Numbered from the stretch's first letter, positions 41,001 to 51,092 are shown. The stretch is 64,000 nt of DNA from Dicaeum eximium (GCA_013396995.1 VWZP01001599.1:1079946-1143945), one strand, 5' to 3'. Notes: a model not told the origin generated them from the sequence alone. A program made the numbers and translations.

Positions 41001-44000
41001 GTTCCTAGAGTTGATCTGGCTAAAATTGAGAGTGATTACAGTCTGTTTTACAGATATAAGCAAATCATTGCACAGCACTTGCACATTCTTAAACATGGCC
41101 ACTTTACAGTAATACTTGCATAATTTGGACTGCAGAACATAAGTGAACCAACACCAACTTAAAAATTCACTTATTCATCAAGAAGGGCTTATTGCACTGG
41201 GGTTGTTCCATCCATTCATTACTGCATGAACAATCAAGTGCTGGGTCACTTCATGTTGTTGCAGAGATGATGTAGAAATTGGGAAGTAGTTTGGTTTGAT
41301 CTATCAACCTTCCATCTCTAAGTTCTGCACCTTTTCCAACTAAATGCAGAATCAATGTGGTGGTGGAAGGCTCTATCTATAGTGACATTTATCACATTGT
41401 TTACTTCCTGACACATATTTTCAAGATGTGGTGGTGCTCAGTGGTGCATTTGCAGAAGAACAAAGTAATGTTTTATTTCTAGGGGAGCAAAGTACATCTT
41501 TCTGATACGCTGGTCAGAAAGCTCCATCCTGATTTGCTGGTTTCAGGAATGAGAAGGTGGAGTCAAAAGCAAAGGCAGTCTTCACAATAGTTCCTACTTG
41601 AAGCAAGATGGTTTTAATTCCTCAAGAATAACTGCTATTGTAGAAATCTGCTTACTTATTCATGATAAAATGACTGCTGTAGTGCTTTGTAAGTCTTAAG
41701 AAAATAATAGTTCATACCAGATAGGGTTCCACAAGGCAAACCTGAGAATGAATGAATTGAGCAAACTTACAGCTCAACACAAGTGAAGCAGATTATTCAT
41801 ACAAAACTCAGATCTTTCTATCTTAAGGCTGATAGTGATATTTGTACTTCAGTACAATTTATTCAGGGACCCATGGAAACCTATTAAAAACTCAAAAGTT
41901 CTTGACACCTGTAGTTAAATTCCCAAATAAATTGTTGGGATTTTTCATTACTGAAGAACTTACTTGTCTATAAACTTAACATGGTTTTGAAATGTTTAAA
42001 GGTACACTTCTGAGCCCATAGTTATTTTTTTAGCTCATATTGGTGTAGAGCCCAGAGGACAGTTTTATGCAGTCACAATGAACAGTGGGTGTCAGAACAT
42101 TGGGTCTCAGAAAAAAGCAAGTGTTTCCCTAGGCACAGTCTCTTCCCTAGAATGTCAATCTGATGTGTGTTATCAGCTGTTCATTCAAAATTCTTTCTGA
42201 CAGAAATCTGGGAGACCTAAACACTAACATCTTTCAGATTTCTGAGGGTGCAGAAGGTAATTTCAAGTCCTCAGAATATCAGTGAGGGTCCCATATAGTT
42301 GAGGTTTGGAGACTCTGAGATCCTTGCAGTCTCAAATGCAAGAGTGGTCTGCTTCTGTTGAGTCAGGTACTCAGCTGGTGCTTTAGGGGCAAAGTCAAGA
42401 GGTTTTTCACTTGTGTGGAGGAGCATCTTAGGGCTGCTAACAGCAGAAGTCCTGCATTGCACAGTAGCCTGTCAGATGAGCAAGGGAAATATTGAATGTG
42501 CCACAGAAGCATTTCTTTTTTAACAGATGAACTATTCTTTTTCTTTAAGTGTTCTGCAAGAAAACACTCTGCCTAAGATTTAAATATGACTTAAAATTTA
42601 ATCTGATATACTTAATGGATAGTACAGCTACCAGTGTTTTCTGTTCTAGGCATCACTTGAGAATCTGTTACGTAGTATACATCTTTTTTGTTTTCCTTCA
42701 GTTAAAAAAGATGTCTTGCTGTAAAATTCTCCATTATAAGCTGATTTGATAATTTCCACTCTTTCTTTCTGAGTTAACGCTGTATCACCATCATGATGAT
42801 TCATTATCTTGCAGTCAGAAATTACTCAGATCATTCTGAAATGGAAAGCCTAACATCCTAACAAGAGGTACCTAGGCAAACTGCTGTTAGTTTTTTTAAT
42901 AAACCCTAAACAGATTTTCTGACTATCCTGTGCAGTTTTGGTTTGACAGTTCCTCATCTCTTCTAATTTTGTTCTGCGTCATTGAATATTTTCTGTGGTT
43001 TTATTTTTTCTTTTGTCGCTTACTTATATTGCAGCTGGTTGCAATAACTTAAAAAGAACTTCTTTTATATCTTAATATTTAGAAGCTAGTGGAATGTGTT
43101 ACTGTACTGTTATGTCTAGTAAGTTTAAAAGTAAATAATATTTGGAATTACTCTTTAAATTTAGATTGGCATTACAAATCCTGGAGATCAACAGAAACTC
43201 TTAGATGCTATTAATGATCTGCAAGTGGAACAAAAAAAATTTGAAGACATCTCTGAAATTACGAAGCTGGAATTGAGGTATTAACAGCGTATCTAAGGAA
43301 ATGGAAGTGAAATATTAACTATTTAAGGTGACCATGTTATTTTCTGTGGCTCAAAGGTAAAATTGTCTCACACCTTATCCCTTAATGCATAACATTCATG
43401 AGAACATGCAAGTTAGTAGATTATGAGAGCTGGTGGTGGGTGTGTTTAGCCCAGAAAAGGTTGGGAGCTTAGACAAGGTAGGCTCTGTTAATCTTCCAAT
43501 CAAATCTGTCTGATTTTAAGATGCAATTTAAAAAGTACAGGCGGGAGAGATGAATATAACTTCTGCATAGGCCTTGAATTTTCAACTCGTAAAATAATAC
43601 CTTGTACCTGTGTATCTTAAATCATAAATGCTACTTCTGTTTAAGATTCCAGATTTATTCATTGTTATTCTCTTTGACTGGAAGCAGTTTTAATTGGCTT
43701 CCAAAATATCTCTTTTTTTTTCTTACAATTAAGCAGTTTAGAAGTTATTTTCTTTATCATAGATTATATGTATTGGTAAGTTTATAAGGAAATTTTTTTA
43801 AGAAAGTGTTACTCTTTCAGACTCCCATTCCAACTTGATTTTTTTTTCCATTATATTATTAAGGCATCAGCTCTGCAACACCTCTCATACTTTTAGTATA
43901 GTCTTGTGCAGTACCATGGAAGCCAGGCCCAAGCTGAGAGATATGTTCCTCAGCAACCTTATTAAACATAATAAGTTCCCTAAGCACTGCTAGAGCATTG

Positions 44001-47000
44001 CACATCCAGCACAAAATGAAAAATTAAGGATATAATAAGTACAAGGGAACCTTAAGATTTCTGAAATCTCTTATCCTTTATGTGTAAGTATATTTTTTTT
44101 TCTGGAAGACAAACCTAGACCTCAATTTAAATTCCATGCTCATATCTTTCCTCTTCTTAGTTCCCAAACTTATAGAGATATAGCTACTAAAAATGGATGA
44201 AATAATAAGGGTTCAGTTCCTCTTTGAAGTGTGTCTATCTCCCTCTTGACTAGTGATCTGACAGCTCTGCTCATACTCATAGATACCCTTCCCTCTCCAA
44301 AATACTGGGGAGAGCTGTCTGTACTATTTGAATGCTGTAGTCCCTGTTAGTTATGTTGTTCATCGTCCCAAATATGCTTGGGTTCAGATTTAATCTGTCT
44401 TGGTTTCAGATTTAATCTGTCTGTGTCTCCGTGCTTTGGAGGACACTAAATTGCACTGACACTGTGCATTAGCAGCCATGTCATGATGTGATCCCGCCAT
44501 AGATCTGTTGTCTTTAGAAGTTGTCTTTAGAGTCCCAGTTCCCTGAGACTGTCCAGTATGTATTCTACTCCAGACTGATCATTCATACACTGATTGCTCC
44601 CAGTGCTGGTGCTGTGCTGGGATCTTTATCCATTGCTGTGTTTATGAAAAACAGACTTTGTGGCCTGCTTGGGGAACGTTTTTGCATCACAATGCAAAGT
44701 TTGAGCTGTTGGACGTGGGAGGATATGCAAGGCATTTGAGGGAGCTCTTGAACAACTGAGGTGGGCTGGAAGAGCAGAGAGTTCATGTCCTGATAGAGGA
44801 CTTTGATGTTTCTTCTGGTCGGTGAGGAGATTTCATTCAGAGACCACTCGGAGATAAGGAATTGGCTGGATATTCACACTGGGAAAGAGTTGTGGGCAAC
44901 AGCTCCATGTCCGGATGAGGACTAGTAACAAGTGACATTCCTCAGGGGTTGGTGTTGGGACTGTGCTGTTTAACATCTCTGCTGGAGACATGGAGACTGG
45001 GATTGAGTACACCCTCAGTATGTGTACCACAGACACCTAGCTGTGTGGTGTGTTGGAGGGAAGGGATACCATCCAGGCAGACCTCGACAGGCTTATGTGG
45101 TGGGTGCATGAAATTCAGCAAGGCCAAGTGGAGTGTCCTGGGTCAGGGCAATCCCAAGCACAAGTACAGGCTGGACAGACAATGGATTGAGAGCAGCCCT
45201 GAGGAGATGGACTTGGTGTTGGTTGACACTAATTATAGAAACACAGAATATCCTGAGTTGGAAGGGACCCAGAAGGATCAACAAATTCAACTCTGGAAGA
45301 AGCTCAACATGACCCAACAAATGTGCACTTGCAGCTCAGAAGGCCAGTCATATCTGGGCTGCATCAAAAGAGGAATGGCCAGCAGGTAGAGAGGGGAGTT
45401 TCCCTGTTGGCTCTGCTCTCATGACACTCCACCTGGACTACCAGCTCCAAGACCCCCAGCATAAGAAGGACATCAGCCTGGAGGGAGTTCAGAGGAGGGC
45501 TGCAAAGATGACCAAGAGGGCTGGAGCCCTAGTTCTGTGAAGACAGGCTGAGAGATGTGGGGGGGTTCAGCCTCTAGGAGAAAGGACCCTGGGGAGACCT
45601 TAGAAAGACCTAAAAGGGGCCTACCAGAGAGCTGGAGAAAGACCTTTTACAAGGGCTTGTAGTGATAGGACAAGGGGGAATGGCTTCAAACTGATAGAGG
45701 GCAGGTTTAGATGAGATATAAGAAAGAAGTTCTGTACTGTGGAGATGAGATATCAGAATAAATTATCCAGAAAAGCTATGGATGTCCCATTCCTAGAAGT
45801 GTTCAAGGCCAGGTTGGATGGGACTTTCAACAAGCTGGTCTTGTGAAAGGTGTCCCTGTCCATGGCAAAGGGATTGGAACGAAATGATCTGTAAGGTCCC
45901 TTCCAACCCAGATACTCTGTGATTCTGTAATTCTCCATCAAAACAACTGTGTACTTTCAGAAGAGAATCCTGCAAACATGTACATGTGCTGCAGTACTGA
46001 AGAACTAAACTTCCAGCCTGCAGGAGGATATAAACCAGTATGATATGGATGCACCATAAATGCTCTAACAGCATCTGAGCCATTTGTATTAAAATAGAGA
46101 CTTTGCTGCTGACCTGAGGTGGTAGACCAGGTATCTGTTGGGTGCCTTTGGAAATGGCTGTTGACTCTTCAACAAGCAAAAATTAGCTACAGTTTAAGAG
46201 GACTTTGCCTGGTTAAAGCTCTAGGCATTTTTATGTTAAAAATGTGTGGTTTTTTCAGGTTGTTCCACAGTAGTACATACATTTAAGCAGTGCAGCTTAA
46301 AAATTTGAACAGAGGGACTAAGTAGAGAAATACAAAAAATCATCCATTCACTGTGTGTGGTCAAATAAAATGAAATACCCACGCGGTATCTGGTGCACAC
46401 ACCGGTGACATATCTTGATCCTACTACAGTGTGGGTTTAGATCATATGTTTAGTTCTCAAAACCAGAAAATAGTTGATTAATTCAAGATTGAAGTACACA
46501 AAATATGACAGTACTTTAGTTATGGCAAGCACTGCATAGTTTTCTAGAAAATTGCGTGACATGTATTCTAGGCATCTGACCTTTAGACTAAAATCTTAGG
46601 CTATGTTTACATGCTATTATATAAAGATTTTACTTCCCACTTGGTCAAAGTCATTCTGTGAGAAGGAGAATCAGTCATTAAGTCATAGAAAAACTAACAT
46701 AGTAGAAAATCTTGAACTGATTGATTATAAACTTACGGAGTGTCCAGCACTGTGTAGCCACTGATGTTTTGACAGCCATTAATTTTTTTAAAAGTGGTCA
46801 TTTTTTGAAAACGGTATTTCCATTTCTAAATATAAGAGCATGTCACTGCAACAGGTATAAAATCCGGTGAAAATAGGGAGTTGTTTAAGAACTGTGGTAT
46901 AATGAAGTAGTATGATAGAATAAATGTTTTTCTTTTTTCCCCTCCTTAATTCAATCCCATTACATACTTCATATTTTCAAGAATCCTTCCAGAATTCCAA

Positions 47001-50000
47001 AAGATAATTTCCTTTGTAGTGAAACACAAAAGGTGCCATAAGTGATCCCAGCCAGCTAAAAAATTGTCTAAGTAGAAGAAAATATTTATTATTGTGGCTT
47101 GACTGACTGTAGTAATGTGGGAGAAGCTTTCAGACTATCTCCAGATGTTTAGTGTTTAGGTTCTTTACCTGAAATGCTCAGTTCAATTACATTGTTCTGA
47201 AACAAGCAATAGTTTATTTTATGAAAACAAACTAATAGGCTTTTGTACTTCCCCATCTTCATGAAACCATGTGTAAACCATCTCCAGCATACCTATTAAT
47301 GTTTCTATATATTTCTGTTTTAAAAGTCTTAACAGTTCAGCACTATTGCAAATCACAGATGTCCTGAGCAGTGGCAGAAATTTTACTCACTAATGATCCT
47401 GTGCCCAAAGTTGAAGGAAAGCACTCTATGATACTTGATGGCCTAAATTCCATCTCCATTTAGATACTTGGACTGCACTGGTGTGTAGCTTAGTTTACCT
47501 GCTTGACAAATTTTATGGATAGGTTTTTGCCCTCAGAAGCAAGTGGTGTGAGTATGTCGCATTTAGGTTTAATAAGCAGATTGCCTAGGGAATGGAGGAG
47601 TGTTGGAGTCTGAATTATTCAGATCCTATGGATCTGCAGAACAGAAGTTCTGCAGTAGGAACTTGTAATTATCTTTTGTTTTGGCCCTGCCTGTTACTCA
47701 CCCAAATAACTTAGAGTTAGCAGAAACTTCTCAGGAGTTTCAGGGTTTGAGAGCTCACTCAGTAAAAACAATTGGATGATCTTCTTCCTTGCCCTCTTCC
47801 TGGTGAGTGGCAACAAATTTCTGTCCAGCACCATGACTTATGATTAAAATTCTGTGACATTCCAGTAAAGTCAGTGTCATGTGGAAGCTCTAGAAACTTA
47901 AAGCTGAAAATAATCTGTTAAATTTTTCTTTCCTTCTCTCCACTTTTTGGAGACATGGGTCAAACTAATTTTGAGAATTTACTTCTATTTGAGCACCAAA
48001 TAAAAATTTTCTTCAAAATAGATAACATCAGAAATTTTAGGCTCTGAGGTATATGTTTCCCGATCCAAGGGCCAAGCCAGTATTACTGAATTATTATTTT
48101 CTTCAACTGTGTTGGAGACTAAATTACAATAAACCTAGTCATTTCAGTCCTAGCTCCAAAGTACAAACCAGACTTTTTCCCTTACATCTACCTCAGAAAT
48201 ATACGCTGAAGGTCAGAAATATTGTCCTTCAAAAATAAGGCAAGGAAGGGATGGGACAAACAAGGGGGGGAAAAAAAACTTGCTAAGATGTTAAATGTCT
48301 AACACCTACTTACTTTTAAAATGATACTGGGGCTTTTGTATGTTGTTAAACTGCATGTCTAACTCGCTAGCCAGTGTTGGAAATCCGTATGTGATAGTCG
48401 GCTTGCAAAATGTTATAGCATTTGACAAATAACAAAATATCATTTTATTTTTCTAGTGAAGATGAATTGCTCAAGTTTCTTCAGAAGTTGAATATAGAGT
48501 GTAGTAAGCTGATCATTCCTGTGCAGACCATGAATAACCATTTCCTCAAAAATTCTCACAAGGTATTCAACCAGGCAGAAGATTGATTTAGAGTGCATTA
48601 TTCCACTTTGTAAAGTAAAAACTATGAATATTCATCAACCATCTTCATTATTATATAGTTATATAAACTGTCCAATGTTCTTTCTCTAAAGCACACTTCT
48701 TAAAAATAATTTATTTCAAAGAGTTAGGCCGTACCACTAAAGGAGATAGATTTGTTTCTTCATGTTTCTGCTGATAGGAGAGTTAAGGTGACAAAAGTTT
48801 CCAACAAAGGCCGCTAGGGAGTAGTAGCTTGTTGTGCATAAATCATACAATTAAAACCCAGCATAAATGCAGTTATAAACATTTTCTGGCACTGTCTCTT
48901 GTGATACATTAACTGTAGAATATTAAATTATAATCTACAATTATGTAATTATGGCAAATAACTAATCATTAACAGATGGCACTGCAGTGGGCACCAACTG
49001 AATGTTATGTTGAAGTCTGCAAGGATGTGATTTGCAGTGTTAAAAAGTTGGGAGAAGAAGTTGGCAAACTGAAGGACCTCGTGGTGGAGGTGGGTGTGTG
49101 TGAGGCTGTTAAATACTGTGTACAAGTTTCTGATGCAACCTCAAATGTGACATCGGTCAGGTCTGCCAAAGGCTGTTTAGCCTTAGCTTGGACATTGCAT
49201 TGATCTCTCCCCCTTCCACTTTTTCATGGACAGAGAGAAATAATCTCTAATATTCCACAGAAGTGTGGAGAATTTCCGAAAGAAAGCACAATCTACCTTT
49301 TTCTTTCTACTGCACAAAAGAATTAATTGGAATGTATCCCTGTGTTCTTGGACAACCACTGTGGCATAGAGGCCATGCTGAATACTTATACTCTTACTTT
49401 TTAATTAAGGAATCTTTTGTTTGGAATTATTGACTCACAAGGAAGATACTAAGGTTTTATGGATTGAATGGGAGGCATCCCAGATAACTCTGCAGAGTGA
49501 CAAAAGAAGAGGGTGGGAGAGGTCAAGGCTAGATGTTAGCACCACATCAGTCATTCTCAAACCAACACAGTGACACTCTCTTGTCACATGGGGTCATTTT
49601 AAGTAATAGGCTGGTAAAATGAACGGCCACTGGGGTAGGGTAAATGGAGCATCAGTGTCAGAAAGGAATCTGTTGCTGAACGAAGCCATGTGGAACTCAG
49701 ACCTTGAGTATCATGCTACTAATGCAATTTCCTGTAGTTTAAGTAAATTTAATGTAATATAACAGCCTTCTCCCAATAAATCACTTAACACCAAATATAT
49801 TAAGAGGTAGCAACTGTGGCAAAGAACTTATTAGCTATTTATTCCTTTTTTTGCAGATGCAATCATCAATTATGTATATATTTGCCTCCTATATGTGTAG
49901 GCCAGTTATAAGGGCTGGGAGGGTTCCAAGTTCGGTGCCACTTGACTTTATCTGTATGTAAGGTTTTATAGCTGTCAAGACGAAGCATCCTGCCTTTGTA

Positions 50001-51025
50001 TCCTGTGTGAAACAGCCTTCTAATTACTTCAAAAATGCAAATCCTTCTTTTTAAAATCCTATTATGTTTTATGAATTTCACTTATGAATACTTTAATACA
50101 AGACATTTTTGTGCTACTTAATTTATGATGGAGCACTTTTGAATGTAGAGCACCCAAGCATTTATTATGAATTTGTGAATCTAAGTGAAACAGTTAAACC
50201 TCGTACATAAAATGTTTGTATAAATTCCCTTGAAGTTTTCAGTACTGTTTGCTAAGCTCAGTCATGACCAGACTTTGCCAATCTTAGTACATAATGTACA
50301 TGTCTTAGCATATAATTTTTGAAAGTACAGTAAGTGAGGCAGCCTTCCAAGCATTGTAAACTAAGGTAGGAAATCCGAACCTAACCTGCTATCCTTTATG
50401 ACAAGGCTCCACTCAGGTTCAAGATATATTTGAGAAGGCACTTGTTAGGTACTTTCCACTCTCCCTTTAATTTCAAGTAAGTCTAATCTGTTACATATTT
50501 AACTTCCTTTTTAAATAAACAGTTTTTCTAGTAATTAAATGGCAGAAGTTCTAGTTAAACATTTGACAGTCCGAGTTCAATTGTTTTGTTATTAGATTTT
50601 TGTAACATCTAATAATAACAGTAGTTTACTCCTGAATAATTAAGTTTGTAAATGAACAGTTTGTTTTCTAATATGTTACAGAATAATTGAACATCAGATA
50701 ACATGAAAGTTTACACACATTTATTTCAAATTAAGTAGGACAGAGGCAAAGTAATATCAATCCTAGATGCATGCATATTCTTAGGACTGGATACTTTATA
50801 ACCTGCTTAAGAAGCTTTCACACTAACTTTTTTTTTTTTTAATTTTCACTTTTCCCATGGATTTAACATCTGTCTCAGTATGAAGAGAAGAATAAATGTA
50901 ACCAAGTGAAACTTCCAGAAAAAGCAGCCACCTTGGACAAAAGATTAGTAAAAATGGGAGTGGTAACATTGCTTGGATTTGGTTTTTTCTTAAGTGTAAT
51001 TAAATTAGTAGCAAAGAGAACCTGA
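17052..51025 (+). CDS. ASZ1: ASZ1 (GASZ): ankyrin repeat, SAM and basic leucine zipper domain containing 1; 13 exons
   Basis: ASZ1 is a germ-line protein of the nuage (intermitochondrial cement), anchored in the mitochondrial outer membrane, and is required for piRNA biogenesis. Thirteen coding exons were joined by matching GT/AG sites and reading phase; exons 2-13 add up to 434 codons plus a stop, against 475 residues for the human protein. Exons 2-6 encode ankyrin repeats (e.g. [34 protein letters not shown]). Exons 8-10 encode a SAM domain ([11 protein letters not shown]). Exon 13 ends with a hydrophobic tail anchor ([19 protein letters not shown]) and a short basic end. Exon 1 holds the conserved acidic [13 protein letters not shown] segment, but the start codon is uncertain because an N sits at 17,209. 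The first in-frame ATG (17052) would give an N-terminus about 38 residues longer than the human one. WNT2 follows in the same orientation, as in other vertebrates. Confidence 0.96.
17171..17188 (-). other. Potential G-quadruplex motif (minus strand) in ASZ1 exon 1
   Basis: Four CCC runs separated by GG on the plus strand give GGG-CC-GGG-CC-GGG-CC-GGG on the minus strand, fitting the G3-N1-7 rule for a quadruplex. It lies 21 bases before the single N at 17,209 and could explain a sequencing or assembly drop-out there. Confidence 0.6.
17211..17270 (+). CDS. ASZ1: ASZ1 exon 1, supported coding part
   Basis: Twenty codons after the N at 17,209 read [20 protein letters not shown] and align with the acidic N-terminal segment of mammalian ASZ1 (GESSESEDDGWEIG). 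The exon ends in phase 0 at CAG|GTGGGG (donor 17271-17272). The human protein has about 14 residues before this segment, but no ATG lies in the 150 bases upstream in this frame. The true start is therefore probably lost at the N, unless translation really begins at 17052. Confidence 0.85.
18825..18921 (+). CDS. ASZ1: ASZ1 exon 2 (first ankyrin region)
   Basis: Reads [20 protein letters not shown] then [13 protein letters not shown], matching human KFKKAMTIGDVSLVQELLDSG. The acceptor is a tandem TAGCAG (18822-18827), so the exon may start at 18825 (with an extra Gln) or at 18828. It ends in phase 1 at TCG G|GTGAGG (donor 18922-18923). Confidence 0.93.
18922..24008 (+). other. ASZ1 intron 2
   Basis: No coding exon was seen inside. 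Much of it is AT-rich unique-looking DNA. A GC-richer block at about 21,540-22,080 has CA/TG-rich, C-tract sequence without a sustained frame. It looks like a decayed mobile element, but I cannot name a family. Confidence 0.55.
24009..24131 (+). CDS. ASZ1: ASZ1 exon 3 (ankyrin repeat)
   Basis: Encodes [20 protein letters not shown] and then [20 protein letters not shown]. This contains the TPLM...A hairpin and the LLLDRGA helix typical of an ankyrin repeat, and is very close to human [20 protein letters not shown]. Acceptor TTGACAG; donor ATA G|GTAAGA; phases 1 and 1. Confidence 0.97.
24132..27049 (+). other. ASZ1 intron 3
   Basis: AT-rich intron without identified repeats. It contains an unusually long minus-strand open frame (174 codons, 25941-26465) that I do not recognise; see findings. 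No further exon was seen. Confidence 0.55.
27050..27161 (+). CDS. ASZ1: ASZ1 exon 4 (ankyrin repeat)
   Basis: Encodes [20 protein letters not shown] then [18 protein letters not shown], matching human DKQSILITACSAHGSEEQIL and [16 protein letters not shown]. Acceptor CCAAACAG; donor TGC AG|GTATTG; it ends in phase 2. Confidence 0.97.
27550..27685 (+). repeat. CR1 LINE 3' tail fragment
   Basis: Matches the CR1 3'UTR pattern 'ggactctataatccttgtcggtcc', followed by 'caactcagaattttctgtgactct', a diverged copy of the family's terminal ATTCTATG-type tail. It is in the same orientation as ASZ1. Confidence 0.7.
28985..29165 (-). repeat. Old CR1 LINE fragment
   Basis: The order of blocks (ggttcacggag...atttcaggaggtttctagtacaac...gatggagact...ctctgagcaacc) is that of a CR1 3'UTR read in reverse, but strongly diverged. 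Family assignment is by pattern only. Confidence 0.5.
30000..30760. mobile_element. Putative avian ERV LTR remnant in ASZ1 intron 4
   Basis: The block begins near a 'tgtcttggtttgag' sequence of the type that starts several bird ERV LTRs and continues as a GC-richer island (30180-30720) in an AT-rich intron, with phrases such as 'ccttcctggaaggcaggagcc'. Open frames on both strands overlap and are not coding. No internal retroviral gene and no clear target-site duplication were found. It could instead be another class of repeat. Confidence 0.38.
30950..31190 (-). repeat. CR1 LINE 3' fragment
   Basis: Plus-strand text 'agaatcagcaagattggaag' followed by '...cttccaatgcctaagcac' is a reverse-read CR1 3'UTR. 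On the minus strand the segment still shows a decayed copy of the CR1 ORF C-terminus ([10 protein letters not shown]...[12 protein letters not shown]). This explains the C-terminal half of the 189-codon minus-strand frame at 30959-31528. Confidence 0.8.
31658..31769 (+). CDS. ASZ1: ASZ1 exon 5 (ankyrin repeat)
   Basis: Encodes [20 protein letters not shown] then [17 protein letters not shown], close to human [24 protein letters not shown] and NTQDENGYT. Acceptor CTTTCAG; donor ACA|GTAAGT; it ends in phase 0. Confidence 0.97.
32011..32145 (+). CDS. ASZ1: ASZ1 exon 6 (last ankyrin repeat)
   Basis: Encodes [20 protein letters not shown] then [20 protein letters not shown] and NKRLE. Human has [22 protein letters not shown]. 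Acceptor TTTGCAG; donor GAG|GTATTT; phase 0 at both ends. The intron before it is only 241 bp. Confidence 0.97.
32146..34495 (+). other. ASZ1 intron 6
   Basis: Contains an avian LTR remnant (about 33430-33840, plus strand) with a polyadenylation signal. Two near-copies of 'tatttgagaggtggctct'-type text lie at 33110-33150. The rest is AT-rich without recognised features. Confidence 0.55.
33430..33840 (+). mobile_element. Avian ERV-type LTR remnant (sense to ASZ1) with AATAAA
   Basis: The text 'ggtattccatgctctataac', then 'atcatgctcagcaataaaat', then 'ggctgggcattggtctgcta' followed by a gtgggaggtggtaag segment is the polyadenylation/R-like part of a common avian endogenous-retrovirus LTR. AATAAA lies at 33610-33615. 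No retroviral genes are present, so it is either a solo LTR or a fragment. Its ends are approximate because the flanks are too diverged to define by eye. Confidence 0.6.
34496..34608 (+). CDS. ASZ1: ASZ1 exon 7 (linker)
   Basis: Encodes [20 protein letters not shown] then [17 protein letters not shown], between the ankyrin and SAM regions. Human has [20 protein letters not shown] and ICKILTTDSD. This is the least conserved part seen so far and is a few residues shorter than in human. Acceptor TTCCAG; donor GTT GG|GTAAAT; it ends in phase 2. Confidence 0.94.
34609..37837 (+). other. ASZ1 intron 7
   Basis: Dominated by a 1.2-kb CR1 copy on the minus strand (about 35437-36650). The flanks are AT-rich. 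Open frames within 35500-36570 are all parts of that element. Confidence 0.65.
35437..36650 (-). mobile_element. CR1 LINE, 5'-truncated, with decayed reverse-transcriptase ORF
   Basis: Read on the minus strand it gives the RT part of CR1 ([13 protein letters not shown]..., [16 protein letters not shown]), the downstream domain ([16 protein letters not shown]) and the C-terminus ([20 protein letters not shown]), then the 3'UTR ending near 35,437. Pieces lie in different frames, so it is a pseudogene. The catalytic F-A-D-D motif of the family reads F-M-H-D here. The 5' end and all of ORF1 are missing, which is usual for CR1. Confidence 0.92.
37838..37913 (+). CDS. ASZ1: ASZ1 exon 8 (start of SAM domain)
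   Basis: Encodes [20 protein letters not shown] then RGLLQ, matching human [20 protein letters not shown]. This is the first helix of the SAM domain, which mediates protein-protein contacts. Acceptor TTTACAG; donor CAG|GTAATT; it ends in phase 0. Confidence 0.96.
38272..38328 (+). CDS. ASZ1: ASZ1 exon 9 (SAM domain)
   Basis: A 19-codon exon reading [19 protein letters not shown], matching human ERDITLRHLLTMREDEF. It is too short for an ORF scan but fixed by phase and splice sites: acceptor TTATACAG, donor CAG|GTCAGT. The intron before it is 358 bp. Confidence 0.95.
38329..43164 (+). other. ASZ1 intron 9
   Basis: A 4.8-kb intron with no recognised exon, repeat or RNA. A 124-codon plus-strand frame at 38897-39271 is hydrophobic but unlike any family I know. 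It has no supporting splice sites and is treated as chance. Confidence 0.55.
43165..43277 (+). CDS. ASZ1: ASZ1 exon 10 (end of SAM domain)
   Basis: Encodes [20 protein letters not shown] then [17 protein letters not shown], matching human GITSKDQQKILAALKELQVE and LSEETKLEIS. Acceptor ATTTAG; donor TTG AG|GTATTA; it ends in phase 2. Confidence 0.96.
44838..45935 (+). mobile_element. CR1 LINE, 5'-truncated, sense to ASZ1
   Basis: From 'gagaccactcgg' to the terminal 'actctgtgattctgtaattct'-type tail, this follows the CR1 3' half: RT end, 'aagctcaacatga', 'ctgggctgcatcaaaagag', 'gtgttcaaggccaggttgga' and 'aaggtcccttccaaccc'. Several internal deletions and frame breaks make it inactive. It is interrupted at 45230-45296 by an antisense CR1 end. 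Confidence 0.92.
45230..45296 (-). repeat. Nested CR1 3' end inside the plus-strand CR1
   Basis: 'agaaacacagaatatcctga' followed by 'gttggaagggacccagaagg' is the reverse-read 3' end of a CR1 subfamily. It sits between host-element text 'gtgttggttgac' and 'agaagctcaacatga', which are contiguous in intact CR1. The insert is therefore younger than its host. Confidence 0.75.
48457..48562 (+). CDS. ASZ1: ASZ1 exon 11
   Basis: Encodes [20 protein letters not shown] then [16 protein letters not shown]. Human has [20 protein letters not shown], a helical segment after the SAM domain. Acceptor TTCTAG; donor AAG|GTATTC; it starts in phase 2 and ends in phase 0. Confidence 0.95.
48976..49089 (+). CDS. 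ASZ1: ASZ1 exon 12 (helical region)
   Basis: Encodes [20 protein letters not shown] then [18 protein letters not shown]. Human has [20 protein letters not shown] and KVCKLKDLIQKL. Leucines spaced through [13 protein letters not shown] fit the short leucine-zipper-like helix named in the gene title. Donor GAG|GTGGGT. If this donor is skipped, the frame stays open to a TGA at 49201-49203 and the membrane anchor is lost. Confidence 0.93.
50879..51025 (+). CDS. ASZ1: ASZ1 exon 13 (tail anchor and stop)
   Basis: Encodes [20 protein letters not shown] then [20 protein letters not shown] and IKLVAKRT, with stop TGA at 51023-51025. The 19-residue hydrophobic span (50954-51010), flanked by Lys/Arg, is a C-terminal tail anchor, as in the human protein (AITICGFGFLLFICKL). 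That is the part known to target ASZ1 to mitochondria. Acceptor TGTCTCAG after a long T-run. Confidence 0.95.
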   Translation, partial: YEEKNKCNQVKLPEKAATLDKRLVKMGVVTLLGFGFFLSVIKLVAKRT

Positions 51026-51092
51026 ATTTAAGTTCAGTGCTGTTTCTCATCATATCTGTAGTAATTGTATCTAGTATGTACTTTGATCTAAA

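Larger units (their letters stand above)
43278..48456 (+). other. ASZ1 intron 10
   Basis: The longest ASZ1 intron (5.2 kb). It contains a plus-strand CR1 (about 44838-45935) that itself carries a nested CR1 end. A pair of 18-bp direct repeats lies at 44383-44400 and 44405-44422. No other feature was recognised. Confidence 0.6.
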
